This document shows positions 33,626-44,215 of a stretch of DNA of 64,000 bases, piece by piece. The stretch's first letter is position 1. The number at the start of each line of letters is the position of its first letter. Made by a program: the position numbers and the translations under genes. Location: contig DASXUN010000021.1 in the NCBI GenBank assembly GCA_036504815.1, positions 558,001 through 622,000 on the forward strand. Reading direction: 5' to 3'. The notes below the pieces were generated by a model. The model saw only the letters and a program-made list of their open reading frames with translations. It had not been told where the DNA came from and ran no database searches. The stretch is from Gemmatimonadaceae bacterium. GTDB taxonomy: Bacteria > Gemmatimonadota > Gemmatimonadetes > Gemmatimonadales > Gemmatimonadaceae.

Positions 33626-36475
33626 CTACGGTGCGTTACGGTCCGGCAGCAGCGTAAACCGCGCGTACTGCGTCATGTCGAGATACCGCCGGGCGGCGTC
33701 GCGCAGCTGCTCGCCCGTCAGCCGCTGCACCAACGACGGGTACTGCACCGTGGCGTGCTGGTCGCGGTCATCCTCGTCGTGATCGCTCATCCAGCGGATC
33801 CACGCGGCGTTCTCGCGCAGGCCGGTTTCGTGAGCCCGTAGCAGTGTCTCGCGGATCTTCGCCATCTCGTCGGCGGTGGGCCCGGCGCGCTTCACCGAAT
33901 CGATGACGGCAAACGCGGCGGCGGCCAGTTCGTCCACGCGCTCCGGCGCCGAGCCGAAGCTGAGCGTGACCTCATAGCGCTTGTACGGAATCCAGCTCCC
34001 CGACGCACTGACACCCACGCCGTACGTCCCGCTCTTGTCTTCGCGCAGCGCGTCGCGCAGGCGCATGTCGAGGAGCTGCTGCAGAGCGTCGAGCTGCAGC
34101 CGGTTCTCCCACGAGTAGTCGAACGGGCCGTGGAAGGTGATCCGTGAGTACGCCTTGGGCGCCGTCCCCTTGCGTACCTCACGCGTGACCACCCCCGAGG
34201 GCGGGCGGATGCCGCGGTCCACGAAATTCTCAGCCGGACCTCCTGTCGGGAGGGCGCCGAGGTAGCGCTCGACCAGCGGCCGGATGCCGTCGAGCGTGAA
34301 GTTGCCGACGAAGTAGAAGGTGAAGCCGTTGAACGAGGCGAAGCGCTGCTTGTACAGCGTGTACGCGCGCGGCACGTCGAGCGAATCGAGCAACTCGGGC
34401 TGGAACAGCCGCACCCGCGGATGGTAGTTGGCCATCACGAGGTCCACCGTGTCGCCGAAGGCCTGCTCCGGCGTATTGCGGCTGTTCTTCATCTCAGCCT
34501 TCATCATCGCGCGCCCCGCACTGAACAGCGCGGTGTCGAGGCGCGGCGCCGTCGCCTGCAGCCAGAAGAGCTCGAACATCGTCGGCAGGTCGCGAGGCGA
34601 CGCCGAGCCGTAGGCCGATTCGCCGGTCTCGCTGACCGAGACGCCGGCCGAGGCCACCTTGCCCGTGAGCATCCGGCGCAACTGGTTGTCGCTGAAGTCG
34701 CCGGCCCCGCCGAGCACGAAGTCCGCGAGCGTTGCGACCTTCTGGTCGGCGTCCGAGAGCACGGAGTAGCCGCCGGGGCGGCGCCCGCTCATCAGCACCT
34801 GATCGTTCTTGAAGTCGGTCGGTTTGAGGAGGACGCGGATGCCGTTCGACAGCGTCCACTCGGTGATCCCGAGATCGGCGATGGTGCTGGTCTTCACCAC
34901 CTTGCCCGGCGCGGGTGGCTTGGCGACGAGCGGTTGATTGGCGGCCGAATCCACATAGGCGGTGAGCGCCTGCCGCTGTACCTCGGTGAAGACGGCCCTC
35001 AGGGCGGAGTCCGTCGGGAGTACGACATCCGGACGTGCCGGCGCTCCGACGGCAATGGTGCGATTCCCATCGGGCATCCAGTTGGCCGGGGCGCGATTCA
35101 CCTCGTCGAGGGTGATGCCGGGGAGGAGCGCCATCGCCAGCTGTAGCACCTGCTCGGCGTTCGCGATCGTCCCTTGGCGTAGCTGGAGGGTCACCAACTG
35201 GTCGGCATAGACGCGCGAGTCGGTTTTGGATGCTTCCGACACGCTCCGCTCAAACGAGCGCAGCAGGCTGACCTTTTGCCGATCCAGTTCGGTGGCCGTG
35301 AAGCCGAAGCGCTTGGCGCGCTCGATTTCGCCGAGCGTGGCGGCGAGTGCGTCGGTGAACCGGCTTTCCTTGACGATCGCCGCGGCAGTGAACGCGTCGG
35401 CGGTGGGGATCAGCGAACCGATCCCCGCAAAGGCAAAGGCGAACGGCGTGCTCTCGCGCTGGGAGAGTTCGCCGAAGCGCTGGCCGAGGAGCGAGTTGTA
35501 GATGCGCGAGACGACATTCGCGCGCCAGGCGCCGACCGTGCCGCGCGGCCGCGGCGGCAGCAGCCAGTCCACCTGCACGATGCTCTGCGGAAACTCCTTG
35601 TCGGAGGAGATCACCACCCGCGTGTCGGTGTGGCTGGGGCCATTAAAGATCGGGCGCGGGCGCGGCGTCGCCGGATTGCGCAGCGCGCCAAAGCGGATGC
35701 GGATGGCGCGCTCGACCGCGGCGACGTCGAAGTCACCGACGGCGATCACCGCCATCAGGTCGGGGCGGTACCAGTCGGTGTAGAAGCGGCGGGTTGCGGC
35801 GACCGTGGCGCTGTCGAGGCTCTCCCTGGTGCCGATCGGCTGGCGGTCCGCGTAGCGCGAGCCGCGGAATTGCTCGGCGAACTGCCGGTCCGAGATGCGC
35901 TGGCTCGCGCTCCGTCCCAGTCGCCACTCCTCGATGAGAACACCGCGCTCCCGTACGAACTCCGTGCTGTCGAACGTGACCGCCGACGCCCAATCCTGGA
36001 GCACGTCGAACGCCGTGTTCAGCAGGGCGGCGGTGTCGGTGGGGATCTGGAGCATGTACACGGTCTCGTCGAAGCTCGTGTACGCGTTGAGGTCGGCGCC
36101 GAAGCGCATCCCGCTGCGCTCGAGAAACGAGATGATGTCCTGCTTGGGGAAGCGCCACGTGCCGTTGAAGGCCATGTGCTCCACGTAGTGGGCGATCCCG
36201 CGCTGGTCGTCGTCCTCGAGGATCGACCCCGCGCGGACGACCAGACGAAGTTCGGCGCGCTTGGCCGGCTTCTCGTTGCGGCGCACGAAGTACTTCAGGC
36301 CGTTGGGGAGCGTGCCGCGAACGACGGCCGGGTCGACGGGGAGCGAGTCGGTCAGCGCCGGCAGCGCCTGGGGCGCCGTGGGCGCCTGAGGGACCGCAGC
36401 GGGTTGCTGCGCCCCGGCGGCACTCACGACGGTGAGTGCGCCGGCGACGATCCAACGGAGGTGGGTTCTTCTCAT
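33626..36475 (-). CDS. Exported M16-family (insulinase-like) metallopeptidase, two-domain
   Basis: About 949 residues from ATG 36475 (signal peptide RRTHLRWIVAGALTVVSAAGA). The inverted zinc motif HxxEH is in RGIAHYVEHMAFNGT (near residue 87), with the distant Glu in ERGVLIEEWRLGRS. A second, inactive M16 half fills residues about 480-949 (LSNGIRVLLKPTDFKNDQV, then FTFYFVGNFTLDGIRP). This single-chain double-clam form is common for secreted or periplasmic pitrilysin-type enzymes that degrade short peptides. Monocistronic; divergent from the second ferredoxin gene. Confidence 0.92.
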   Translation of the reverse strand: MRRTHLRWIVAGALTVVSAAGAQQPAAVPQAPTAPQALPALTDSLPVDPAVVRGTLPNGLKYFVRRNEKPAKRAELRLVVRAGSILEDDDQRGIAHYVEHMAFNGTWRFPKQDIISFLERSGMRFGADLNAYTSFDETVYMLQIPTDTAALLNTAFDVLQDWASAVTFDSTEFVRERGVLIEEWRLGRSASQRISDRQFAEQFRGSRYADRQPIGTRESLDSATVAATRRFYTDWYRPDLMAVIAVGDFDVAAVERAIRIRFGALRNPATPRPRPIFNGPSHTDTRVVISSDKEFPQSIVQVDWLLPPRPRGTVGAWRANVVSRIYNSLLGQRFGELSQRESTPFAFAFAGIGSLIPTADAFTAAAIVKESRFTDALAATLGEIERAKRFGFTATELDRQKVSLLRSFERSVSEASKTDSRVYADQLVTLQLRQGTIANAEQVLQLAMALLPGITLDEVNRAPANWMPDGNRTIAVGAPARPDVVLPTDSALRAVFTEVQRQALTAYVDSAANQPLVAKPPAPGKVVKTSTIADLGITEWTLSNGIRVLLKPTDFKNDQVLMSGRRPGGYSVLSDADQKVATLADFVLGGAGDFSDNQLRRMLTGKVASAGVSVSETGESAYGSASPRDLPTMFELFWLQATAPRLDTALFSAGRAMMKAEMKNSRNTPEQAFGDTVDLVMANYHPRVRLFQPELLDSLDVPRAYTLYKQRFASFNGFTFYFVGNFTLDGIRPLVERYLGALPTGGPAENFVDRGIRPPSGVVTREVRKGTAPKAYSRITFHGPFDYSWENRLQLDALQQLLDMRLRDALREDKSGTYGVGVSASGSWIPYKRYEVTLSFGSAPERVDELAAAAFAVIDSVKRAGPTADEMAKIRETLLRAHETGLRENAAWIRWMSDHDEDDRDQHATVQYPSLVQRLTGEQLRDAARRYLDMTQYARFTLLPDRNAP

Positions 36476-36563
36476 CTGAGGAGGATGAGCGGTGCCATCG
36501 CATCGGGCAAGCGGCGCCAACGCGCGGGGCGGATAGATTGGTGGGAACCTCCTGCCCCGCGCC

Positions 36564-36911
36564 ATGCACGATCACCAGCCACCCCTCATGGAGCCGTACG
36601 CCCGCCACGTGCTCGTATGCACGGGCGGCTACTGCTCATCGGACCGGCGGGGACGCGCCATTTACGCGCGACTGGCCAGCCTGCTGCAGCGCGAAGGACT
36701 CCTCTTCGGCCCGCGGCGCGTAAAGCGCAGCGAGGCGCCCTGTCTGGGCGTCTGCGCCGGCGGCCCGATCGTCGCGGTCTACCCCGACGGGATCTGGTAC
36801 GGCGGCGTCACCCCGGAGCTGCTCGAGCGGATTGTCGTCGAGCATCTCCGCGACGGGCGCCCGGTGGAGGAGGCCGTCTTCCACCGGCTGCTGCCGCCCG
36901 CCGCACGGTGA
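36564..36911 (+). CDS. Thioredoxin-fold [2Fe-2S] ferredoxin, second copy
   Basis: 115 residues; ATG 36588 (MEPYARHVLVCTGGYC) is an alternative start. Four cysteine ligands: LVCTGGYCSS and APCLGVCAGGP, followed by IVAVYPDGIWYGG, the same layout as the protein at 30791. A 9-bp perfect stem (36522-36530 with 36554-36562) ends right before the first ATG and no Shine-Dalgarno is visible, so translation may be weak or regulated. Electron partner unknown. Confidence 0.88.
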   Translation: MHDHQPPLMEPYARHVLVCTGGYCSSDRRGRAIYARLASLLQREGLLFGPRRVKRSEAPCLGVCAGGPIVAVYPDGIWYGGVTPELLERIVVEHLRDGRPVEEAVFHRLLPPAAR

Positions 36912-36972
36912 CCGCTTGCGGTCAGCGCGAGGCACCGCCAGATATAGGCAACGCATCCCGTAGAGGAAGTCT

Positions 36973-37242
36973 GTGTCCGACGTGCTGTATGAACGCACGA
37001 TGCCTGAAGGTGCGACGGTGCGCATCCGGCGGCTGACTCCGCAGGAAGGTGTCCCCGTCCGCGCGGTCATCGAGGTGGACCGGCGGAATTCCGGCCCGCG
37101 GTCGATCGACGCCCATCGCTCGCCGCCGGCGCTGATGGCGGTGGAAGGGGAGACCGAGCAGAACGTGGTGGCCGCGCTGTTGCCGTTCGTCGAGGAAGAT
37201 GCCGCGGTGGCACGGCTCCTCGCGCAGCGCACGGCGCTCTGA
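36973..37242 (+). CDS. Hypothetical 89-residue protein
   Basis: Starts at GTG 36973 with GAGGAAG nearby upstream. The sequence (SDVLYERTMPEGATVRIRRL, then VRAVIEVDRR) reads as a short beta-rich N-terminus followed by an acidic helix (EGETEQNVVAALLPFVEED). No signal peptide, membrane segment or known motif. Probably a small cytoplasmic protein. No family recognised. Confidence 0.6.
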   Translation: MSDVLYERTMPEGATVRIRRLTPQEGVPVRAVIEVDRRNSGPRSIDAHRSPPALMAVEGETEQNVVAALLPFVEEDAAVARLLAQRTAL

Positions 37243-37301
37243 ACCCGGACCGCCAGCCCCTTTCCCCGGGCGGCGCGGCCGTGCGATACTCCACGTAGTT
37301 C

Positions 37302-37619
37302 ATGCCCAAACCCTTCGATGCCCGCAGCCAGCTTCTTGGCGTTGCCCGGCGGCTCCTCCTCGAGGGGTCATCGTCCCCCGTGCCCGCCCTGACCACCGAT
37401 CCGCCACGGCTGACCCCCGTGGCCTTGGAGAATCTCCGTATGTCCCGCTCCCGCGAACGCATCCTCGCCAATCTCGACGACATGTACCGCGAGGCCTTCG
37501 AGCGCGCCAAGGCTACCGAGGACGAGGCCGGGATGAAGGCGCTCGACTTCTCGTACCGCCGCGAGCAGCTCTACTTCGAGATCCTGCTCGACGTGCGCGA
37601 CGCACTCGAGCGGCGCTGA
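37302..37619 (+). CDS. Hypothetical 105-residue helical protein
   Basis: 105 residues from ATG 37302. The N-terminal ~45 residues are loop-rich (ARSQLLGVARRLLLEGSSS). The C-terminal half is helical with heptad-like charge patterning (SRERILANLDDMYREAFERA, LDFSYRREQLYFEILLDVRD). It may be a small coiled-coil protein. The gene ends 10 bases before the following amidohydrolase, so the two may be co-transcribed. Family unknown. Confidence 0.6.
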   Translation: MPKPFDARSQLLGVARRLLLEGSSSPVPALTTDPPRLTPVALENLRMSRSRERILANLDDMYREAFERAKATEDEAGMKALDFSYRREQLYFEILLDVRDALERR

Positions 37620-37629
37620 CGGGGGCGCC

Positions 37630-39249
37630 ATGCATCCTCTCGCCCAGACCGCCGTGATCAGCCTTGCCATCGTCAACGCCCGCGTCTGGACGGGCGACTC
37701 GCGCCGCCCATGGGCCGATGCCGTCGCCGTGGACGGCGCCCACATCGCGGCCGTGGGATCGAGCGCCGAGGTGCGGAAACTCGCCGGCGCCGGCACGCGC
37801 CTCATCGATGCCCGCGGGGCAATGGTCGTCCCCGGCTTCATCGACGCGCACGTGCACTTCCTCGAGGGCGGCTTTGCCCTGCAGTCGGTGAAGCTGCGCG
37901 ATGCGAAGACGAAGGCCGAGTTCGTTCAGCGCATCGGCGACTTCGCCAAGACGCTTCCGGCCGGCGCCTGGATCCTCAACGGCGACTGGGACCACGAGAA
38001 CTGGGGCGGCGAACTCCCCACCCGGCAGTGGATCGACGCGGTCACGCCCAACAATCCCGTCTGGATCAACCGGCTCGACGGGCACATGAGCCTCGCCAAC
38101 TCGGCGGCGCTCAACGCCGCCGGGGTGACGCGGGACGTGAAGGACGTGAGCGGCGGGACGATCGTGCGCGACGCGTCGGGCGAACCGACGGGGATCTTCA
38201 AGGACAACGCGATGGGCGTGGTCGATCGCGCCGTCCCGCCCGCCAGCCCGGAGATGATGGATCGCGCCCTGCGCGCGGCGATGCAGCACGTGAACGAACA
38301 GGGCGTCGTGGCGGTGCACCACATGGGCGGCTGGGGCGATCTGGCGACGTTCGAGCGCGCGCACGCGGCGGGAACGCTGAGCACGCGCATCTACGCCTCG
38401 GTGTCGCTGGCGACGTGGAAGCGGCTCGCCGACACCGTGAAGGCGCGCGGACACGGCGACGACTGGGTGCGCATCGGCGGACTCAAGGGATTCGTGGACG
38501 GGTCCATCGGCTCGCACACGGCGGCGATGCTCGAACCATTCTCCGACGCCCCCAACGATCGCGGCCTGATGGTGAACAGCGAAGCCGACCTGTACGCCTG
38601 GACGTCCGGGGCGGACAAGGCCGGGCTGCAGGTGCTCGTGCACGCCATCGGTGACCGGGCCATCCGCGTCCAGCTCGACATCTTCGAACGCGTGGCCCGG
38701 GAGAACGGCGCTCGTGACCGGCGCTTCCGCATCGAGCATTCGCAGCACATCGCGCCGGCCGACATCCCGCGGTTCGGCGCCCTCGGCGTGATCCCGTCGA
38801 TGCAGCCGTATCACGCCATCGACGACGGGCGCTGGGTGGACAAGGTCATCGGCCCCGAGCGCGCCAAGGGAACGTACGCGTTCAAGTCGCTGCTCGATGC
38901 CAAGGCGAAACTGGCCTTCGGCTCCGACTGGTTCGTGGCGCCTCCGACGCCGCTGATGGGGATCTACGCGGCCGTCACGCGCCGCACGCTCGACGAGAAG
39001 CGCCCGGGCGGCTGGGTCCCCGAGCAGAAGATCACGGTGGAGGATGCGCTGCGCGCATACACCAGTGGCGCGGCGTACGCCGGGTACGCCGAGGGCAATC
39101 GCGGCGTGCTGAAGAAGGGGATGCTGGCCGACCTCACGATGATCGATCGCGATCTCACGAAGGTCGCTCCCGAGACGATCCGCGACGCGAAGATCGTGCG
39201 CACGATCGTGAACGGAAAGCTCGTCTACGAGGCGCTGGAGACGAAGTAG
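37630..39249 (+). CDS. YtcJ-like amidohydrolase
   Basis: 539 residues of the YtcJ/N-substituted formamide deformylase branch of the amidohydrolase superfamily. The metal site is GFIDAHVHFLEGG; later ligands lie in HAIGDRAIRVQLDIFE, RIEHSQHIAPADI and FGSDWFVAPPTPLMG. Hydrolysis of an amide-like bond is expected; substrate unknown. GGGGG lies just before the ATG. Only a weak hydrophobic N-terminus is present (TAVISLAIVNARVW), so it is probably cytoplasmic, unlike the exported amidohydrolase at 29110. Confidence 0.88.
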   Translation: MHPLAQTAVISLAIVNARVWTGDSRRPWADAVAVDGAHIAAVGSSAEVRKLAGAGTRLIDARGAMVVPGFIDAHVHFLEGGFALQSVKLRDAKTKAEFVQRIGDFAKTLPAGAWILNGDWDHENWGGELPTRQWIDAVTPNNPVWINRLDGHMSLANSAALNAAGVTRDVKDVSGGTIVRDASGEPTGIFKDNAMGVVDRAVPPASPEMMDRALRAAMQHVNEQGVVAVHHMGGWGDLATFERAHAAGTLSTRIYASVSLATWKRLADTVKARGHGDDWVRIGGLKGFVDGSIGSHTAAMLEPFSDAPNDRGLMVNSEADLYAWTSGADKAGLQVLVHAIGDRAIRVQLDIFERVARENGARDRRFRIEHSQHIAPADIPRFGALGVIPSMQPYHAIDDGRWVDKVIGPERAKGTYAFKSLLDAKAKLAFGSDWFVAPPTPLMGIYAAVTRRTLDEKRPGGWVPEQKITVEDALRAYTSGAAYAGYAEGNRGVLKKGMLADLTMIDRDLTKVAPETIRDAKIVRTIVNGKLVYEALETK

Positions 39250-39281
39250 TCGCGAGGTCACTGAGGGTCGCGGGAGGACGT

Positions 39282-39683
39282 ATGCGCCGTTCCGCACTGT
39301 CGTATGCCGTCGTCGTGCTCGCCGTCGCGCTCAATGCCGGATGCCGGGCGAGCCCGCCGGGCGCGCCACCGGCGCGGTCCGACCAGCAGTCGATCACCCG
39401 CGAGCAGATCGAGGACCCGCGGTACTCGTCGGCGTACGACGTCGTCAAGGATTTGCGCAGCAACTGGCTGAACGCGCGAGGGGCCGCGAGCCTGCGGACG
39501 CGCGTGGAGGTGCAGGTCTACCTCGACGGCGTGCACCTCGGCGGTGCTGAGATGCTCAAGACCGTCTCCACGCCGGCCATCCAGTACATCCGGTACATCA
39601 ACGGCACCGATGCCACGACGCGCTGGGGCACCGGGCATGGACGCGGGGTGATCTTCATCGGCACCGGGTCGCCGCGCGTGTAG
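39282..39683 (+). CDS. Small plug-like lipoprotein A
   Basis: 133 residues with a strong ribosome site (GGGAGG, about 5 bases from ATG 39282) and a lipoprotein signal (AVVVLAVALNAGC). The mature part has ITREQIEDPRYSSAYDVVKD, LRSNWLNARG, VQVYLDGVHLGGAEML and IQYIRYINGTDATTRWGTG-HG. This matches the final strand-turn pattern of TonB plug domains (name the site, display the loop, exact glycine turns), but nothing else of a receptor is present. It is clearly homologous to the convergent gene next door. Role unknown. Confidence 0.82.
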   Translation: MRRSALSYAVVVLAVALNAGCRASPPGAPPARSDQQSITREQIEDPRYSSAYDVVKDLRSNWLNARGAASLRTRVEVQVYLDGVHLGGAEMLKTVSTPAIQYIRYINGTDATTRWGTGHGRGVIFIGTGSPRV

Positions 39684-39706
39684 ACCTGCCGCGCGTCTGG
39701 CGAGTG

Positions 39707-40108
39707 TTATGCCGGCGGAATTGCCGACCCCTGCGTGCCGACCTTGGTGCTGACGTAGATCGCGCCCGCGCCGTGGTCCATTCCCCACCGCGACGTGGCA
39801 TCCGGCCCGTTGTAATACCGGATGTACTGGATCGGCAGCGTCTGCACGGTCGAAAGGGAGGAGACGTCGCCGAGGCGCACGCCGTCGAGATAGACCTGAA
39901 TGACCGAGGGATACCGGACGCTTTCGGGGCGCACCGTGTTGAGCCACGTCCCGCGCAGCGTCTTCACCGCGTCGTACGCGTTGGTGAACTGTCCCTGGAG
40001 GATCTGCTCGCGGGTGATGAGCGCGGCGTCGAACCGGGGACGGCTGGTCGGTGCGGCGTTGCCGGAGCAGGCGGCGGTGAGCGCCGTCCACGTGACGGCG
40101 AAACGCAT
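39707..40108 (-). CDS. Small plug-like lipoprotein B, paralogue of A
   Basis: About 133 residues from ATG 40108, where the lipoprotein signal begins (RFAVTWTALTAAC). The rest matches protein A nearly block for block: ITREQILQGQFTNAYDAVKT, LRGTWLNTVR, IQVYLDGVRLGDVSSL and IQYIRYYNGPDATSRWGMD-HG. The two genes converge with only 23 bases between their stops, so they look like an old inverted duplication. In-frame ATG 40126 is an alternative start. About 120 bases upstream (40127-40245) hold nothing else I can support. Confidence 0.82.
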   Translation of the reverse strand: MRFAVTWTALTAACSGNAAPTSRPRFDAALITREQILQGQFTNAYDAVKTLRGTWLNTVRPESVRYPSVIQVYLDGVRLGDVSSLSTVQTLPIQYIRYYNGPDATSRWGMDHGAGAIYVSTKVGTQGSAIPPA

Positions 40109-40245
40109 GATGGTGCGACGGCGCACGATTTCCCCCGGGGAGGCAGCGTGGGTGTGACGAACTCCTCAGGATGCGCCGACCGCACGAGCGAATCAAGTGG
40201 CCGCCGAATCGTCACACCGGCGGACCGGGAGGGTTCGCGTGGCGC

Positions 40246-40743
40246 CTACGGCATCGACAGCGCGTGGGCGAGTTCCTGGCCCTTCTTGTCGCTGAACGCC
40301 CCCGTCGTTCGCCAGAGCACGTGTCCCCCGCGGTCCACCACCAGTACGTGGATCTCCCGCTCACTCGCGATGCCCAGCGCGCGCTTGAACGGGTCCTTGT
40401 CGAGGTAGAGCGTGATGGTCCGCTCGCGGGCGCCAAGGTCGTCAATGCCGCGACGCATGCCGCCGTCGATCATCCAGCGCATCGGGGTGATCATGCGCCT
40501 GATGGTGGGAATCTCGTAGTACTCGGTCCCCGGCGTCCGCGCGACGAGCGGCTTCACGAACGGCACCCACGTGTCCACGTCCTGTTGCTGCTGCCGCTGG
40601 AACGCGATGAACACGACGTTGCGCTCGCCGGCAAAATCACGGGGAAGGGTGAAGGTCTTCCGCTCGAGATTCTCCGACGTGACGACGGGGAATCGTACGC
40701 TGTCGGAGGCGAGGGCGAGGCAGAGTGAGAGTGCGGCAATCAT
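40246..40743 (-). CDS. Atp10/thioredoxin-like protein lacking the CxxC pair
   Basis: 165 residues. The text (SENLERKTFTLPRDFAGERN, VVFIAFQRQQQQDVDTWVPF, EIHVLVVDRGGHVLWRTTG) follows a thioredoxin-fold pattern similar to the ATP10/DUF4174-like proteins linked to ATP synthase assembly in mitochondria. The redox CxxC motif is absent, so it is not an oxidoreductase. A short hydrophobic N-terminus could be a signal peptide. Upstream lies a long repeat hairpin, then the end of the E1 dehydrogenase gene on the same strand. The family link is from memory and tentative. Confidence 0.6.
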   Translation of the reverse strand: MIAALSLCLALASDSVRFPVVTSENLERKTFTLPRDFAGERNVVFIAFQRQQQQDVDTWVPFVKPLVARTPGTEYYEIPTIRRMITPMRWMIDGGMRRGIDDLGARERTITLYLDKDPFKRALGIASEREIHVLVVDRGGHVLWRTTGAFSDKKGQELAHALSMP

Positions 40744-40750
40744 GGAGATG

Positions 40751-40884
40751 GTGGATGGCAGAAGGCGGAAGGCGGATGGCAGAAGGCGGATGGCGGATGT
40801 TCATCTCACTAACGATTGAGGGCCGGGAGAGAGTTCCTCTCCCGGCCCTCATCTGCCATCCGCCTTCTGCCATCCGCCATCCCT
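40751..40884. repeat. Opposed 7-bp repeat arms (GCGGATG family) with a perfect central stem
   Basis: Left arm 40751-40799 is seven consecutive 7-base units (GTGGATG, GCAGAAG, GCGGAAG, GCGGATG, GCAGAAG, GCGGATG, GCGGATG). Right arm 40850-40884 is five reverse-complement units (CATCTGC, CATCCGC, CTTCTGC, CATCCGC, CATCCCT). Four units in a row match in order across the arms. The centre is a 14-bp stem. The element fills the gap between two same-strand genes and abuts the stop of the E1 dehydrogenase gene. Confidence 0.9.
40818..40850. terminator. Perfect 14-bp stem at the core of the repeat element
   Basis: GAGGGCCGGGAGAG (40818-40831) pairs with CTCTCCCGGCCCTC (40837-40850), 5-base loop. It lies 35 bases past the E1 dehydrogenase stop in its direction of transcription. 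No T-run follows, so it could block or stabilise rather than act as a classic terminator. Confidence 0.6.
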
Positions 40885-42996
<2,112 letters not shown>

Positions 42997-43145
42997 GGAT
43001 TGGGGCGTTCGGGGGCCTGCGATGGCATATGCGCCACGGGGATCCCGAAAAATAGTCCCGTGTGGAAGGGAGGGGGAGCCACTGCCTTGACTGATTGGCG
43101 CTTTCGACGAATATCTGCGTGACCTCAAGCCCCCCGAGTCCCCCT

Positions 43146-43799
43146 ATGCGCCGTTTGCTGCTTGCGCTTCTGCTGGGTGCCGCGCCCCTGAGCGCCCAGT
43201 CCGCCCCGGCCCCCGCCAACTGGCAGTGGCGGCTCGATGCGTCGTCGCCGCTCGTCAACGGAACCAGGACGCCGCCCGGCGATTCGGGATGGTTGTTCGT
43301 TGACATGGCGCCCGGGTGGCACGTGACCATGGGACCGGGCGGGTTTCTGTTCGATCCGGCCAACGTCGCTGGCGGCCGATTTGCGGTCGAAGCCGAGCTG
43401 ATCGCCTTCCCGTCCTCGACCAACGAACCGTTCGGCGTCTTCATCGGCGGGCACGAGGAGGCGACGGGGGCCAGCGTGACTTCATTCCTCGTGCGACGCG
43501 ACGGGCGATTCGCCGTCGTCACCGTGCGGGATGACCAGCGCACGATGGTCAGCGAGTGGGCCGCGAGCGAGGCGCTCAAGCCACTGGCCGCCAACGGGAG
43601 CGTGCGGACCACGCTGCGCGTGCTGGCCGAGCCCGACTCGGTGCACTTCTACGTCGACGGTGTCCGGCTTGGCGCCTGGCCGCGCGGCGCGATGAGCGTG
43701 GAGGGCGTGTACGGCTTCCGCATCGGCCGCGGCGTGAACCTGCACATCACCAACCTCGACCACACCCGTCGGCACGCGCCGTATCCATCGCGCCGGTAG
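43146..43799 (+). CDS. Secreted concanavalin-like beta-sandwich protein
   Basis: About 217 residues from ATG 43146, where the signal peptide starts (RRLLLALLLGAAPLSAQS). The mature text (GRFAVEAELIAFPSSTNEPF, GVFIGGHEEATGASVTSFLV, VRTTLRVLAEPDSVHFYVDG) has the strand pattern of DUF1080/LamG-like carbohydrate-binding sandwiches. No catalytic residues can be named. Followed 23 bases later by the NFACT-R gene. Function unknown. Confidence 0.68.
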   Translation: MRRLLLALLLGAAPLSAQSAPAPANWQWRLDASSPLVNGTRTPPGDSGWLFVDMAPGWHVTMGPGGFLFDPANVAGGRFAVEAELIAFPSSTNEPFGVFIGGHEEATGASVTSFLVRRDGRFAVVTVRDDQRTMVSEWAASEALKPLAANGSVRTTLRVLAEPDSVHFYVDGVRLGAWPRGAMSVEGVYGFRIGRGVNLHITNLDHTRRHAPYPSRR

Positions 43800-43822
43800 G
43801 CGCGCGGCAGTAGCGTACAGGG

Positions 43823-44215
43823 ATGCCGAGCAAGGGACGCGCGTACCGCACCGTCGAGGTCGAGGGCTTCGAGGTCCTCGTCGGAAAGGCGGCGAAGGAC
43901 AACGACTACCTCACGCTGAAGGTGGCCACGCCGCACGACCTCTGGCTGCACGTCGCCAGCGTCCCGGGCAGCCACGTCGTGGTGCGCAATCCGGACCGGC
44001 TGCCGGACATCCCGAAGTCCGTCGTCGAGCGCGCCGCCGAGTATGCCGCGTTCTACAGCAAGGCGCGGGAGGCGCGCGGCAAGGTGGAGGTGCACGTCTG
44101 CTGGGCGGCCGACGTGAGCAAGCGGCGCGGCGCGCCGGCGGGCGAGGTCGTGCTGCGCCGGTGGGACCGAATGAAGGTGTATCCCCGCGCGCTGGCCGAG
44201 GGGGATGATGAATAA
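43823..44215 (+). CDS. Stand-alone NFACT-R (DUF814) RNA-binding protein
   Basis: 130 residues consisting only of the NFACT-R domain: GFEVLVGKAAKDNDYLTLKV then ATPHDLWLHVASVPGSHVVV, the signature of RqcH/Rqc2 and fibronectin-binding homologues, which in full-length RqcH help bind peptidyl-tRNA on stalled 50S subunits. The NFACT-N and coiled-coil parts are absent. It could act in RNA or ribosome binding by itself. It overlaps the start of the following lipoprotein gene by 8-11 bases. Confidence 0.88.
   Translation: MPSKGRAYRTVEVEGFEVLVGKAAKDNDYLTLKVATPHDLWLHVASVPGSHVVVRNPDRLPDIPKSVVERAAEYAAFYSKAREARGKVEVHVCWAADVSKRRGAPAGEVVLRRWDRMKVYPRALAEGDDE

Noticed and set aside
40745..40884. CRISPR array
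   Set aside because: The repeats are 7 bases long with no spacers of constant length and no cas genes.
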